Below, piece by piece: positions 14,865 to 23,762 of a stretch of 43,162 nt of DNA. Both the position numbers and the translations under genes were made by a program. The notes below the pieces were generated by a model. It did not search any database. It was not told the DNA's origin and was given only the letters and a program-made list of their open reading frames with translations. This DNA is from Nitrospira sp. (lineage in GTDB: Bacteria > Nitrospirota > Nitrospiria > Nitrospirales > Nitrospiraceae). The stretch spans positions 1-43,162 of the forward strand of contig SPAX01000051.1 of the NCBI GenBank assembly GCA_005239475.1. The letters are read 5' to 3'. The stretch's first letter is position 1. Each line of letters starts with the position of its first letter.

Positions 14865-17450
14865 CTACGAGGGGCGAGAGATGCCCAACTTCTGCATTTT
14901 GGATTGGAGAGTGGTCCGCTTCATGCCAAGCTTGGCCGCCGCCCCGGCAGGCCCACCGATGGTCCAATTCGTCTTCTGCAGCGCCTTGAGAATATGTTCA
15001 CGCTCGGCATGCTCAAGGGTGGCAGCCCCAGAGTCCGCTGTGTGACCCGTCGTCCGTTTTAATTCTGCGAGCGACACAAATAGATCCGGTCCTTGAGTAA
15101 GAATCACCGCTCGCTCTATGAAATTTTCAAGCTCCCGCACGTTGCCAGGCCAGTGATAGGCTTGAAGCGCTTTCATGGCCTCCGACGGGATCGTCTCGAT
15201 GCGTTTCTTCATCCGTTGGGCAAATTTCTGAGCAAAGTGTCGGACTAACAAGGGAATATCTTCCTGGCGGTCTCGCAGGGGAGGGACCGTGATCGGAAAG
15301 ACCTTGAGTCGGTAATAGAGATCGCTGCGAAACCTCTGCTCTTCCACCATGTGATCTAGATCGCGATTGGTTGCGGCGAGTATGCGAACATTGACGCGTA
15401 TTGTCCTGGTGCTTCCCAATCGCTCAAATTCCTGTTCTTGAAGCACGCGCAGTAGCTTCACTTGTAGCTCCAGGGGAATTTCTCCTACCTCGTCGAGGAA
15501 CAGGGTTCCACGGTCAGCTAGTTCAAACCGGCCGATCTTGGTGGCGATCGCACCGGTAAAGGCGCCTTTTTCATGTCCGAAGAGTTCGCTTTCCAACAGC
15601 CCCGTCGGAATCGCGGCGCAATTGAGCTTGACGAATGTGCGCTCCCGCCTATTGCTGTGATTGTGGAGCGCACGGGCAACCAATTCCTTCCCGCTCCCTG
15701 TTTCGCCCAAGATCAGGACCGTCGAATCGGTCGCCGCCACAGTCTGGACCTCTTTGAGCACCAGTTTAAGAGCGCGGCTGTCCCCGATGATTTCCTCGAA
15801 GTTGTACGAAGTCTGGATTTCCTCCTGCAGGTACAACTTTTCCTTTGCCAGCTTGTCCCTCAACGATGAGATTTCGTGATAGGCCATTGAATTCGCAGCG
15901 GCGAGCGCAACCTGCGCGCCGATCCAGCTGAACAATTTCGCATCGTCGTCGCTGAACGCCTCCGCACGTGTACTGACGACGCTCAGGGTGCCCAGTGCTC
16001 GCCCGTGCGAGATCAGAGGAACGGCGCAACCGGATTTCAGGCCTGCGGCGGCCCCCCGCTTGATGATCTCCGCGGGAAACTCGGTGAGGTTGAGATTTCT
16101 GATCAGCACTGGCTGCTGAGTCGTGAACGCCAACCCTTCCGGGGTTCCTTCCAACGGAATGGGATCTCCCGCTTCGGCAAAGTCTTGATGGTTAGGGAAG
16201 TCCAGCGCATGAGTCTGCAACTGGTGCGTCGCGGGATCATAGAGACAAAACCACGCGAGATCGTGCGGGATCACACGTCCGAGGTAGCCGGAGATCGCTT
16301 TCAGAAGTTTTGGCAATTCGAGGTGCGACACGACGGCGTTGTTGATCTCTAGCACCAGACGTAGCCGATCTCGTTCGTACTCCAGCTGCTGCTGGGCAGA
16401 TTGGGCGCTCGCCGCGTGCAAGACATTGTCCACGGCAACCGCGACCTGATTCGCCACCTGCTGCATGAAGTTGATCTCTGCCTCCTGATAGGTTCTCCGC
16501 TGATAGCTCCCAAACCCCATCGCCCCTAGACGACGCTGCGCCGTTGTGAGAGGCACCACACCGAAGGATTGGACGCCGTTCTCGCGGAGCATGGCCATCA
16601 GCTTCGGAAAGCGTGGCTCTTGCGTGATATCGTTCACGGTCAAAGGCTGTTGGGTTTTCCACACCAGTCCCCCGGGAGACTCATCGATGGATAGCTCCAG
16701 ACCGGGGCTGATCGTGCTGGGTGTCGCGGTCACCAGGAGCCACAGGCGCATGACATCGCGCGCGGGCTCATGCAAGACGGCGTTGATATAATCGAACGGG
16801 ACGATCTGAGGGAGCCGTTGAGCGAGATCGCGAAACAGCTCTTCAAGGTCGCGGTGTGACGCAATGGATTCGGATACCTCCAGCAGGAGACGTAACCGGT
16901 CCTGTCCATGGACCAGGTCTTGATGATGGAGGACATTGTCCACCGCCACAGCGATCTGTTTGGCGACTTGCTGGAGAAATTCCAGGTCCGTTTCACCATA
17001 GGCTTCCTTCTGTACGCTCAAAAATCCCATCGCCCCAAGCCGCCGCACCGCGGTGGTCAAGGGAACGACGCAAAACGAGTTGACGCCGTCCTCGTTCATG
17101 AGTTGAGTGACCTTAGGCCAGCGACGTTCTTCGGCAAGATCGGGAACGAGGACCGGCTGCTGCGTTTGCCAGACCAATCCGTCGGGACTCGCTTCGACCG
17201 GCCCTTCATGGCCGCCCACGAGATCGGCCGGCACGTTCGCCTGAATGGTGTGTAATCGCATCGTGTTTCGAACAGGATCGTGTAAAGACAGGGCGACAAA
17301 ATTCACGTGGACGACCCGAGGCAGGCGCTGGGCGAGGTCTCGAAAGAGTATGTGGAGATCGCGGTGTACGGAGATCGCCTCTGCAACTTCCAGCAGAGCT
17401 TGGTATCGCTCCGCGAGAGTCTCACAGGGAGATGCAGGATGCTCATGCAT
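14865..17450 (-). CDS. Sigma-54-dependent activator with three GAF domains (FhlA-like)
   Basis: The 861-residue regulator has three tandem GAF domains at roughly 15-175, 185-345 and 360-520; the first two are close copies (each with GLVW-TQQP and [15 protein letters not shown]). A sigma-54 AAA+ domain follows from about 555 to 790. It has Walker A GETGSGKE, the sigma-contact loop GAFTGA, Walker [11 protein letters not shown] and the arginine-rich [10 protein letters not shown]. The C-terminal Fis-type helix-turn-helix is [20 protein letters not shown]. It should bind enhancer DNA and drive sigma-54 promoters in response to a GAF ligand, unknown here. The likely target is the promoter just downstream at 14661. 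No RBS is seen, and TACTAA ends 6 nt before the ATG, so the mRNA may be leaderless. Confidence 0.92.
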   Translation of the reverse strand: MHEHPASPCETLAERYQALLEVAEAISVHRDLHILFRDLAQRLPRVVHVNFVALSLHDPVRNTMRLHTIQANVPADLVGGHEGPVEASPDGLVWQTQQPVLVPDLAEERRWPKVTQLMNEDGVNSFCVVPLTTAVRRLGAMGFLSVQKEAYGETDLEFLQQVAKQIAVAVDNVLHHQDLVHGQDRLRLLLEVSESIASHRDLEELFRDLAQRLPQIVPFDYINAVLHEPARDVMRLWLLVTATPSTISPGLELSIDESPGGLVWKTQQPLTVNDITQEPRFPKLMAMLRENGVQSFGVVPLTTAQRRLGAMGFGSYQRRTYQEAEINFMQQVANQVAVAVDNVLHAASAQSAQQQLEYERDRLRLVLEINNAVVSHLELPKLLKAISGYLGRVIPHDLAWFCLYDPATHQLQTHALDFPNHQDFAEAGDPIPLEGTPEGLAFTTQQPVLIRNLNLTEFPAEIIKRGAAAGLKSGCAVPLISHGRALGTLSVVSTRAEAFSDDDAKLFSWIGAQVALAAANSMAYHEISSLRDKLAKEKLYLQEEIQTSYNFEEIIGDSRALKLVLKEVQTVAATDSTVLILGETGSGKELVARALHNHSNRRERTFVKLNCAAIPTGLLESELFGHEKGAFTGAIATKIGRFELADRGTLFLDEVGEIPLELQVKLLRVLQEQEFERLGSTRTIRVNVRILAATNRDLDHMVEEQRFRSDLYYRLKVFPITVPPLRDRQEDIPLLVRHFAQKFAQRMKKRIETIPSEAMKALQAYHWPGNVRELENFIERAVILTQGPDLFVSLAELKRTTGHTADSGAATLEHAEREHILKALQKTNWTIGGPAGAAAKLGMKRTTLQSKMQKLGISRPS

Positions 17451-17668
17451 AGGCGCTTAGTATGGCCTATTGAATGTCACTGCTCAAGAGCTTCCCGCAG
17501 CTCCTGTGGCAGACGCATTGGATAAGGATGGTGACGCTCTTGCTCCCTTATGTTCTGAAGGATGTCTCACTTTCTCTCTCAGGGAAAACACCAGCTACTT
17601 CTCAATTTATTCGCAGTATCAACGCCGTCTTGGCAACGGCCACTTCACCCCAGCAGGCGAACAAGAGG

Positions 17669-17691
17669 ATCACCTCCCGCTTTCGGGTGAT
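17669..17691. terminator. Weak hairpin between the CDGSH gene and the sigma-54 activator
   Basis: ATCACC and GGTGAT pair around an inner CCG/CGG stem. No T tract follows on either strand. It lies 38 nt past the CDGSH stop and may mark the end of the redox operon. The rest of 17461-17728 shows no gene. Confidence 0.25.
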
Positions 17692-17728
17692 TTCACCTGC
17701 ACTTTGATCGCTTCGCCTTCCTGCGCAA

Positions 17729-17965
17729 TCAGAGCGTCTTGTGCGTGCCATCGCAGAACGGCGGGGTCTTGGTCTGCTTGCACATGCACAAGGCAACTTC
17801 TTTCGTTTCATTTACTGTAAACTCGACCGGCTCGATCCCGGTTCCTTGGTGAGACCCGTCACAGAACGGTTGGTCCCTCGAGCGTCCACATTGACACCAA
17901 TAGTAAGTTCCCGCTTCCAACGTAAGCACTTCGGGCTGCTTGGCTGCAATGCGCGGTTTCTCCAT
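17729..17965 (-). CDS. Double CDGSH iron-sulfur protein
   Basis: The 78-residue protein has two CDGSH zinc-finger-like motifs, each binding a [2Fe-2S] cluster through three Cys and one His. Motif one uses Cys24, Cys26, Cys35 and His39 (CQCGRSRDQPFCDGSH). Motif two uses Cys60, Cys62, Cys71 and His75 (CMCKQTKTPPFCDGTH). Bacterial two-motif members are soluble electron-transfer or cluster-handling proteins. AAAGGAGG precedes the ATG at 17965. It starts 20 bp after the VOC gene and is last in a run of DUF5069, Rieske-flavoprotein, VOC and CDGSH genes. An electron-carrier role with the Rieske-flavoprotein is inference. Confidence 0.92.
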   Translation of the reverse strand: MEKPRIAAKQPEVLTLEAGTYYWCQCGRSRDQPFCDGSHQGTGIEPVEFTVNETKEVALCMCKQTKTPPFCDGTHKTL

Positions 17966-17985
17966 GAACAGGCCTCCTTTTTAGA

Positions 17986-18432
17986 TTACAACTGTAACGG
18001 CTTGATCGGCGCGAGGACAGCACCGGGGTTATTTTTCCACACTGACTCATCTGTGTCCACATAGAGCTCCACCTCATTGCCGTCAGGATCGCGCAGGTAG
18101 AGGCTTTGACTGACGGTGTGGTCGCTCATGCCGTCGATGGTGACGCCGGCTCGGTCAAGGTCTTTCTTCGCCGCACGCAATTCCTCGAGACTATCTCCGA
18201 CCTTGATGCCGATGTGGTACAAGCCACGCCGCCTTCCAGCTGGAGGCCCAGGCGCGTCACCCACCTGGATCAGCAGGAGTTCGTGGTGGGTCCGTCCGGA
18301 TGTCAGAGCCGCCGCGGTGCCGTTGAAGACCCGGCCCACTTCCTGAAACCCGAGCAGATCACGGTAGAACGCCAGGGAGCGCTGAAGATCCTTCACGTAG
18401 AACACGACGTGACCGAGATAGTGTGCTTTCAT
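17986..18432 (-). CDS. VOC-superfamily (glyoxalase/ring-cleavage dioxygenase-like) protein
   Basis: The 148-residue protein has the two beta-alpha-beta-beta-beta modules of the vicinal oxygen chelate fold: GHVVFYVKDLQRSLAFYRDL, and LYHIGIKVG to YLRDPDGNEVELYVDT. Likely metal ligands are His8, His73 and Glu122, a type-I extradiol dioxygenase or glyoxalase arrangement. I use the ATG at 18432; a TTG 11 codons upstream is less likely. It lies 68 bp after the Rieske-flavoprotein gene and 20 bp before the CDGSH gene. Substrate is unknown; candidates are a methylglyoxal adduct or an aromatic ring. Confidence 0.83.
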   Translation of the reverse strand: MKAHYLGHVVFYVKDLQRSLAFYRDLLGFQEVGRVFNGTAAALTSGRTHHELLLIQVGDAPGPPAGRRRGLYHIGIKVGDSLEELRAAKKDLDRAGVTIDGMSDHTVSQSLYLRDPDGNEVELYVDTDESVWKNNPGAVLAPIKPLQL

Positions 18433-18500
18433 TCCAGCACCCCGCGTTTCATAGATGAGACACAATTCGGCAAAGGAGTTCTCCGGCTCTCAATAAAACG

Positions 18501-19607
18501 TTACCCGGTCGGCTCACTATCGAGCTGATGCGCCTTGCGGCCGCCACGGGCGAGCGGATGCTCAGGAACCTGACCGCCGACCATGAGTTTCGCCATATCT
18601 GCGGCGCGTGCAACGAGCTCCTGCGTCCCTTCACGCAGTTCCCGGCTGTTCTGCACTTCGCTGACATTCCGTTCCATGTCCTCGGCACTCCAACCCCTGG
18701 AATGTGCGATGAACGGGAACTGCGGGAACTGGCAGCCCACTTCGGCGAAAAAGGTCATGAGTTGTCCGGCCACGCCCTGCACGTTGTCTTGCCCGCCCAT
18801 AATGATAAACGCCGCCACCTTGTTCTTGAGCAAATGTTTGTTCGCGATGGTTTCCTGATTTTGGATGCAGTTCATCCGCTCGACCATCTTGTAATACAAG
18901 CTGCTGGCGTTACCCCAGCGGATCGGGGTTGAAATCAGAATGACGTCGGCCCAATGCACGATCGCTTCGTACACGCGATCGAGCTGATCTGTTGGGTCCA
19001 TCTGCGTAATCGAACAGGGCCAGGTGCAGGCCTGCGCCGATTTGGAATAGAAGCCTTCGCACGAACGGAAGTTCAGCTCGCGGAGCTTCATGCATTGTGT
19101 CTCCAGCTTAAGCGCGCTTCGGGCATGGTCCAGCGCCACCTCCAGCATCGCGTCGGAGGTGCTGTACCGTGGATGCTCCGCGGTCATTGCCGTCGTCGAG
19201 ATCCCGACGACGCGGATCGGGCCTGCCTGGCGCAACACCGGACGTGCGAGCGGATGGGGTTTGTGCGGCTGCTTCTTCCGTTTCGTGGCAGACGACAAGT
19301 CTATATAGAGTCGACCGTTCTCGATCTTGGTGGGATAGCTCGGAACCTGATCTTGTTTGTGCCCTGGTTCTCCTTGACCGGTTTGGTGATGAAACTTCCA
19401 GTAATGCCAGGGACAGACGACATAGTCGCCGTCGAGAGTGCCTTCACCTAACGGGCCACCGACATGATTGCAGACCCCAGAGATCGCGGCAAATGAGCCG
19501 TTTTTGTATGTCAGCGCGATTGTCGTCTTCCCGAAAGAGACTTTTTGCAAGGGCTTCTTGATCAGTTCTTCGACACTTCCAACGTCCGTCCATTGTGAGT
19601 TCGGCAT
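18501..19607 (-). CDS. Rieske [2Fe-2S] domain fused to an NAD(P)H-dependent flavodoxin-fold reductase
   Basis: The protein has about 368 residues. Residues 5-105 form a Rieske domain with Cys46-x-His48 (CNH) and Cys65-x2-His68 (CPWH). A basic linker (KRKKQPHKPH) leads to a flavodoxin-like NADPH:FMN reductase domain from about 130, starting PIRVVGIS. That domain keeps a Cys-rich insert (CEGFYSKSAQACTWPC) like those of iron-sulfur flavoproteins, and ISTPIRWGNASSLYYKMVER. The start at 19607 has GAGGGAG as RBS; an upstream start would add 61 uncharacteristic residues. A single chain could carry electrons from NAD(P)H through FMN to the Rieske centre. The acceptor is unknown. It lies in a run with DUF5069, VOC and CDGSH genes. 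Confidence 0.86.
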   Translation of the reverse strand: MPNSQWTDVGSVEELIKKPLQKVSFGKTTIALTYKNGSFAAISGVCNHVGGPLGEGTLDGDYVVCPWHYWKFHHQTGQGEPGHKQDQVPSYPTKIENGRLYIDLSSATKRKKQPHKPHPLARPVLRQAGPIRVVGISTTAMTAEHPRYSTSDAMLEVALDHARSALKLETQCMKLRELNFRSCEGFYSKSAQACTWPCSITQMDPTDQLDRVYEAIVHWADVILISTPIRWGNASSLYYKMVERMNCIQNQETIANKHLLKNKVAAFIIMGGQDNVQGVAGQLMTFFAEVGCQFPQFPFIAHSRGWSAEDMERNVSEVQNSRELREGTQELVARAADMAKLMVGGQVPEHPLARGGRKAHQLDSEPTG

Positions 19608-19722
19608 GAGAGGCTCCCTCGATGATGAGCCAGGTGCTGAAACCGTCCGCCGGAAGCATTCTCGCTTCGATCCAAAAAACCGTGAAACATACGGCGTACA
19701 AGGTGAATTGTGTGACTGCCGA

Positions 19723-20184
19723 TTAGAGCCGCTCTTCCTCAAGATCGTAGACGTCGAACCATACGTAAACCGGGCGATGGTTCGGCACAAACTTAGGAAT
19801 GTACTCCTCCAAGTACTGCTGGGCTTGGAGACTCATGTCGCTGAGCCTGGTATCGCGCATGGTGTTATTCCACTTCAAGATCGCATCCGCGTCCGTGATC
19901 TTTGAGGCGCGCATGATCCATTCGGCAATTTCCTCGTCGGTGGCTCCGGTCGCGATGACGTCTTTCAGTTGATCGGGAGTGATGCCGGTGAACGAAAACC
20001 ATTGGCTGGCTAACGAGCAGGGCCAGTAGTTGTAGTCGCCGTTCATGCCAAGCAACATCGCCCGGCATTTATCTATACAACGAGCTGCGATGACATAGCC
20101 GCCCAGTTTTTTGCGAGGGCTGCGCGGGTAGCCTTTACGGAGATCCTTGGCCAGCTTCTGCACCTTCTCGATATTTGTCTTCAT
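19723..20184 (-). CDS. DUF5069 domain protein
   Basis: The 153-residue protein matches the DUF5069 pattern: YPRSPRKKLGGYVIAARCIDKCRAML near the N-terminus, NGDYNYWPC, and a central IATGATDEEIAEWI. Proteins of this type are small and soluble; no activity is established. AAAGGAG precedes the ATG. It is the first gene of the run that continues, after 115 bp, with the Rieske-flavoprotein. The conserved cysteines (CIDKC, PC) might interest a redox role, but this is speculation. Confidence 0.8.
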   Translation of the reverse strand: MKTNIEKVQKLAKDLRKGYPRSPRKKLGGYVIAARCIDKCRAMLLGMNGDYNYWPCSLASQWFSFTGITPDQLKDVIATGATDEEIAEWIMRASKITDADAILKWNNTMRDTRLSDMSLQAQQYLEEYIPKFVPNHRPVYVWFDVYDLEEERL

Positions 20185-20307
20185 GACCGTCTCCTTTCCC
20201 TGTTTCGCCCGATACTTCAGAATTGAATGCGCCTTCAGTTTCCCAGATACGTGAATCGACGCGCGGCTTGGTCATCACAGAAAGTGTCGGCATTTCGAGC
20301 GACATGG

Positions 20308-20888
20308 CTATTCAGTCATCGCATGTTCAATTCGGCGATCGGGCGCCAGCCACATGATGGCGACGAGGACATAAAGGGCGCAGGCTATCCAAGGCTGCGC
20401 GAAGGAAAGTAGAATCGCCGCCGCGTACGCCGCAAGAGACATTTTGCCCTTCACGTCGCCGCCGATCGATGTGGCTAGAGTTGAGTCGTTTCCATGCCGG
20501 GCGATGAGTGTTTTCGTGAGGATGAAATAGGCGGTTCCCGCGAACAGCAATACCGTTCCGTACAGCGCCACCGGCCAGGGCGCAAAATGATTTTCGCCCA
20601 TCCAGCCGGTGGCAAATGGTATTAGTGAAAGCCAGAACAATAGGTGGAGGTTGGCCCACAGAATTGGCCCGTTGACGTGCCGCGCCGCGTGCATCAGGTG
20701 ATGATGGTTGTTCCAGTAGATGCCGATGTACACGAAGCTCAGGACATAGCTGAGGAAAACCGGAATCAGCGGCTGTAATGCCACAAACCCGGTTCCGTGC
20801 GGCACCTTCATTTCCAACACCATAATGGTGATGATGATGGCGGTACTCCGTCACTAAACGCTTCCAGGCGTACCTTGCCCATCGTCAT
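20308..20888 (-). pseudogene. TMEM175-family (DUF1211) potassium-channel-like gene with N-terminal frameshift
   Basis: The main frame encodes AIIITIMVLEMKVPHG and four or more further transmembrane segments, typical of the six-helix TMEM175 family. The defining N-terminal motif is in another frame. From an ATG at 20888 the minus strand reads MTMGKVRLEAFSDGV and then breaks near 20843-20848. The sequence GGAGTACCGCC lacks one base needed to join FSDGV to AIIITIM. The length, 581 bp, is one short of 194 codons. FSDGV forms part of the pore-lining first helix, so the product would be inactive unless translation starts inside. Decay or a sequencing error are both possible. The family conducts potassium ions. 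Confidence 0.8.
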
Positions 20889-21054
20889 CCGCCGCTCCAT
20901 CCAGACGCCGCGCTGGCCTGAACGAACCGTGCGAATCTATGCCAAAAGTTGCGCAGATGGGTTCGCTGATCGGCTCTCCACACAGCAGCCCCTTCTCATT
21001 GTCTACACATTCCCCATATCATTCACGACGGTTCGTCGCCCACACCAAGGGACG

Positions 21055-21201
21055 TCATGCTAACCCCTTTGTCGGAGGATTGGCATTATCCTGCATCACG
21101 GTATCCTCGTCATAGAACTCATTCATGGCCTCGATGATCTTGCCTTGCCGGATATGGCTGAGAACATCCTATGATCGTTGCTGAAGATTCGCCGTGCTCA
21201 T
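21055..21201 (-). pseudogene. Remnant of a SnoaL-like/NTF2-fold protein gene
   Basis: Behind a perfect AGGAGG RBS, the minus strand from ATG 21201 reads MSTANLQQRS, then an in-frame TAG at 21171-21169. It continues DVLSHIRQGKIIEAMNEFY, DEDTVMQDN and PPTKGLA, ending at TGA 21055-21057. This is the start of a SnoaL-like polyketide-cyclase-type protein, usually about 120-150 residues. Here it is cut to 48 residues with a nonsense codon. I found no continuation further downstream. The intact RBS with a dead reading frame suggests recent loss. It neighbours the frameshifted TMEM175 gene. The rest of 20889-21378 shows no recognised gene. Confidence 0.68.
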
Positions 21202-21378
21202 ACTAGCCTCCTTTCAAACGCGATGTCAGGATGGTTCCGCTGAATAAGTTGAGGCATGGTCTCCCGTGAGTTCCCTGCCTGAAAATCGGCGGCGACGGAT
21301 ACGCCTCCTCCTGTAGAATGGGCGCATGACGGATCGGCCACTACAATCATATCGTTTCAGAAAACAGAGGGGGTATCT

Positions 21379-22455
21379 ATGTCCCAGCCGCTTGGCCTGT
21401 CCACTCTTCCATCCCACAGGCAGATGCTCCGTGCCTTCCTCGCCAGTGATCCCGGTGCCGAAGGCATATTCTACGTGGCAGTGAAGACCACCGGGGTGTT
21501 CTGTCGTCCGACCTGCCGCGCGCGAAAACCGAGTGCGCACAATGTCGAGTTCTTCGCCACAGCGAGCGAGGCGGTTCATGGTGGCTACCGGCCATGCAAT
21601 CGATGTCGCCCCATGGACGTGGTGAGACGCCCGCCTGAACTGGTCGAACGCCTGCGCGAAGCCGTTGAGCGCAACCCTACCGGGCGCTTGACCGATAAGG
21701 ACCTGGCGGCCATGAACGTCGAGCCCTCGACCGCCCGTCGGCAGTTCAAGCGATACGTCGGCATGACATTTCATGCCTATCATCGTGCTCGTCGAATGGG
21801 CCTTGCGCTGCATGACGTCCGTAACGGGCGCAGTCTCATCGATATCCAGCTCGATCGCGGGTTTGAGTCGGGTAGCGCCTTCCGTGAAGCATTCACTAAA
21901 ATGTTTGGTGTTCCGCCCAGCAAAGCGAAGGAGCATGACTGTCTCCTCGCTCGCCAGCTTGAGACTCCGCTCGGCCCCATGTTGGCCCTCGCGAACGATC
22001 AAGGGTTGCACGTTCTCGACTTCATCGATCGGCGAGGGCTGGAGCGCAGAATCCTGACGCTTCGTGCGCGCCTGACCTGTGCGATTGCGCCGGGCAACAA
22101 TGTCCATCTCGACTCCATCGTGACACAACTGCATCAGTATTTCGCCGGCACGCGGGTCACCTTCGATGTGCCGCTCGTCCTTACCGGTTCCCCTTGGGAG
22201 CAACGCGTCTGGCGCCGCTTGTTCACGGTCCCACCTGGCGAAACCGTATCCTATTCACACATGGCCAAGGACTTGGGACAGCCAAACGCCCGCCGCGCCG
22301 TCGGCCGCGCGAATGGCATGAACTATCTGGCCATTGTCGTTCCGTGCCACCGAGTGATTCGCGCTGACGGCTCGCTCTGCGGTTACGGTGGCGGTCTCTG
22401 GCGTAAGCAATGGCTCCTCGACCACGAGCGTCGAAGCCGTTCTCCATCTTCGTAG
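21379..22455 (+). CDS. ada: Ada: methyl-DNA-responsive activator and O6-methylguanine-DNA methyltransferase
   Basis: The 358-residue bifunctional repair protein has an N-terminal zinc/methyl-phosphotriester domain with Cys42, Cys46, Cys73 and Cys76 (FCRPTCRARKP, PCNRCRP). An AraC-type helix-turn-helix follows (ESGSAFREAFTKMFG near 163-177). The C-terminal alkyltransferase domain has its acceptor Cys323 in VPCHRVI and the PWEQRVW and YSHMAKDLG motifs. Methylation of the N-terminal domain turns Ada into an activator of its own gene. GAGGGGG precedes the ATG. It is the only plus-strand gene between 1 and 26 kb. An AlkA-like glycosylase gene is at 3.7 kb, not adjacent. Confidence 0.95.
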   Translation: MSQPLGLSTLPSHRQMLRAFLASDPGAEGIFYVAVKTTGVFCRPTCRARKPSAHNVEFFATASEAVHGGYRPCNRCRPMDVVRRPPELVERLREAVERNPTGRLTDKDLAAMNVEPSTARRQFKRYVGMTFHAYHRARRMGLALHDVRNGRSLIDIQLDRGFESGSAFREAFTKMFGVPPSKAKEHDCLLARQLETPLGPMLALANDQGLHVLDFIDRRGLERRILTLRARLTCAIAPGNNVHLDSIVTQLHQYFAGTRVTFDVPLVLTGSPWEQRVWRRLFTVPPGETVSYSHMAKDLGQPNARRAVGRANGMNYLAIVVPCHRVIRADGSLCGYGGGLWRKQWLLDHERRSRSPSS

Positions 22456-22470
22456 CGGACAGCAGGAGCA

Positions 22471-22881
22471 TTACGAGACAAACTGAATCCCGGCTTTCTG
22501 CACTTCCTGGTAGGGGAGGAGCCAGACGAGCGATTCATCGCTGAGATCGCCGACCTGAATACGGTTTCCCCAGGGATCGCGAAAGTCGCAGCGAAAGCCG
22601 GGCACCAGCTTGAGTTTGTACTTCTGGATGAGCTTCTTCCGCACTTCCTTGATTTGTTTCTCGTCACGAACCATGAGACCGAAATGCTTTGTGCGATCCG
22701 GTTGCAGGGTGTCTACTTCAAAGATCGCCATGAATTGATGCTCCCCCAGCTTGCACCAGGCAGCGCCTTCGCCGCCGCGGAGCATCTTCAGGCCGAACAC
22801 GTCCGAGTAGAACTTCACCGCTTTCTTGGCGTCGGTCACTTCAATGACGATATGGTTACACCCGTAGACTTGAACTGCCAT
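22471..22881 (-). CDS. VOC-superfamily protein
   Basis: The 136-residue protein has the paired modules of the vicinal oxygen chelate fold: CNHIVIEVTDAKKAVKFYSDVFGL at the start and FGLMVRDEKQIKEVRKKL through DFRDPWGNRIQVGDL. His10 and His66 occupy metal-ligand positions, but the final ligand position is Gln instead of Glu, which may alter the metal or activity. AAAAGGAG precedes the ATG. It ends 15 bp from the convergent ada gene. Its upstream side is the repeat-rich gap 22882-23101, so it may be transcribed alone. No substrate can be given. Confidence 0.82.
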   Translation of the reverse strand: MAVQVYGCNHIVIEVTDAKKAVKFYSDVFGLKMLRGGEGAAWCKLGEHQFMAIFEVDTLQPDRTKHFGLMVRDEKQIKEVRKKLIQKYKLKLVPGFRCDFRDPWGNRIQVGDLSDESLVWLLPYQEVQKAGIQFVS

Positions 22882-22977
22882 TTAGGGCTCCTTTTTTCTA
22901 GCAGGCTGAGGAAAAACTCGGCTTTCTGCGCAATACGCTGCTGTGACGATACATAGAGTTATAGCGCCTAATGTAGG

Positions 22978-23101
22978 CAAGATGCTCAAAAAGGCCGTCC
23001 AGCAAGGCCGCAGCGAGTGAAGACCGGAGGCGTACCCTCTGAGGTACGTTGAGGACCTGAACGATGCGAGAACGCTGCCGGCGGGCTTTTTCAGCATCTT
23101 G
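22978..23101. repeat. Dispersed imperfect palindrome, copy B (MITE/REP-like)
   Basis: This 124-bp element has imperfect terminal inverted repeats of about 25 bp. The left end is CAAGATGCTCAAAAAGGCCG and the right end, reversed, is CAAGATGCTGAAAAAGCCCG. An internal hairpin (CGTACC/GGTACG) lies in the middle. It ends on the base before the FrnE stop codon. Its left end matches the reversed right end of the copy at 40611 (GCTGCGGCCTTGCTG). The fragment TAGCAGGCTGAGG shared with copy A lies 66 bp away at 22899. Confidence 0.72.
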
Positions 23102-23734
23102 CTAGGACTCTTTCTTGGCCTGCCGAATGGCAGACACAAAGATATCCGGAGGCTGCGCGCCGGAGATCGAAATGCTATCGTTAATGACGAAATAGGGTAC
23201 CCCGCGAATGCCGATTCGGTGACCGATCGCTTCTTCGGCCTTGACCTCCGTAGTCCCTTGCTCACGTTGGAGAAATGATTCGACGGCCGAATCATCAAGA
23301 CCAGCGTGACCCGCCAGTTGAGTAAGGACCGGCCCCGAGCCGATATCGGCCCCCTCCGTAAAGTACCCCCGGAACAGCGATTCCACGACAGCATCCTGGC
23401 GACCCTGCTGCTCGGCATACCATATCAGTCGATGCGCCATAAAGGTGTTCGGAGTCCGCGCCACCTTCTCAAAGGCAAATAGAATACGCTCCGCTGCTCC
23501 AGCCGCCAGAACATGTTCCTCCATTTGGTGAAACGCATCGAGGCTCCCGAACTTGGCTTCCAGATATGTCGTACGGTCCATACCGTCCTTCGGCATCGTC
23601 GGGTTCAACTGAAAGGGCCGCCAGGTGATGCGCGCCTGTGCAGCGCCGTTCAGTTGATCCAACGCCCGTTCCAGCCGCCGTTTCCCGATGTAGCACCAAG
23701 GACAGACGACGTCGGAGTAAATGTCGATCTGCAT
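23102..23734 (-). CDS. frnE: DsbA-family oxidoreductase, FrnE-like
   Basis: The protein of about 210 residues has a thioredoxin fold with CPWC at Cys11-Cys14 (DVVCPWCYIGKRRLERAL). A helical insert and the cis-proline segment GIRGVPYFVIND near residue 180 follow. No signal peptide is present, so it acts in the cytoplasm, as FrnE proteins do. They catalyse thiol-disulfide exchange and are linked to oxidative-stress tolerance in other bacteria. I prefer the ATG at 23734, with AAGGA 8 nt upstream, to a GTG five codons earlier. It is last in the doxX-htrA-pirin-frnE run, 28 bp after pirin, and its stop abuts repeat copy B. Confidence 0.86.
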   Translation of the reverse strand: MQIDIYSDVVCPWCYIGKRRLERALDQLNGAAQARITWRPFQLNPTMPKDGMDRTTYLEAKFGSLDAFHQMEEHVLAAGAAERILFAFEKVARTPNTFMAHRLIWYAEQQGRQDAVVESLFRGYFTEGADIGSGPVLTQLAGHAGLDDSAVESFLQREQGTTEVKAEEAIGHRIGIRGVPYFVINDSISISGAQPPDIFVSAIRQAKKES

Positions 23735-23762
23735 CGTGTATTCCTTCACATTCTGTTACTGC

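Noticed and set aside
17474-17707. 77-codon plus-strand frame between the CDGSH and activator genes
   Set aside because: No family resemblance, and it reads against the direction of both neighbours in an ordinary intergenic gap.
19628-19652. Weak match to the dispersed repeat (TGCTGAAACCGTCCGCC)
   Set aside because: It has no inverted partner nearby and several mismatches, so it may be chance.
21226-22203. 325-codon minus-strand open frame opposite ada
   Set aside because: Ada is unmistakable on the plus strand, and the antisense frame has no recognisable domain.
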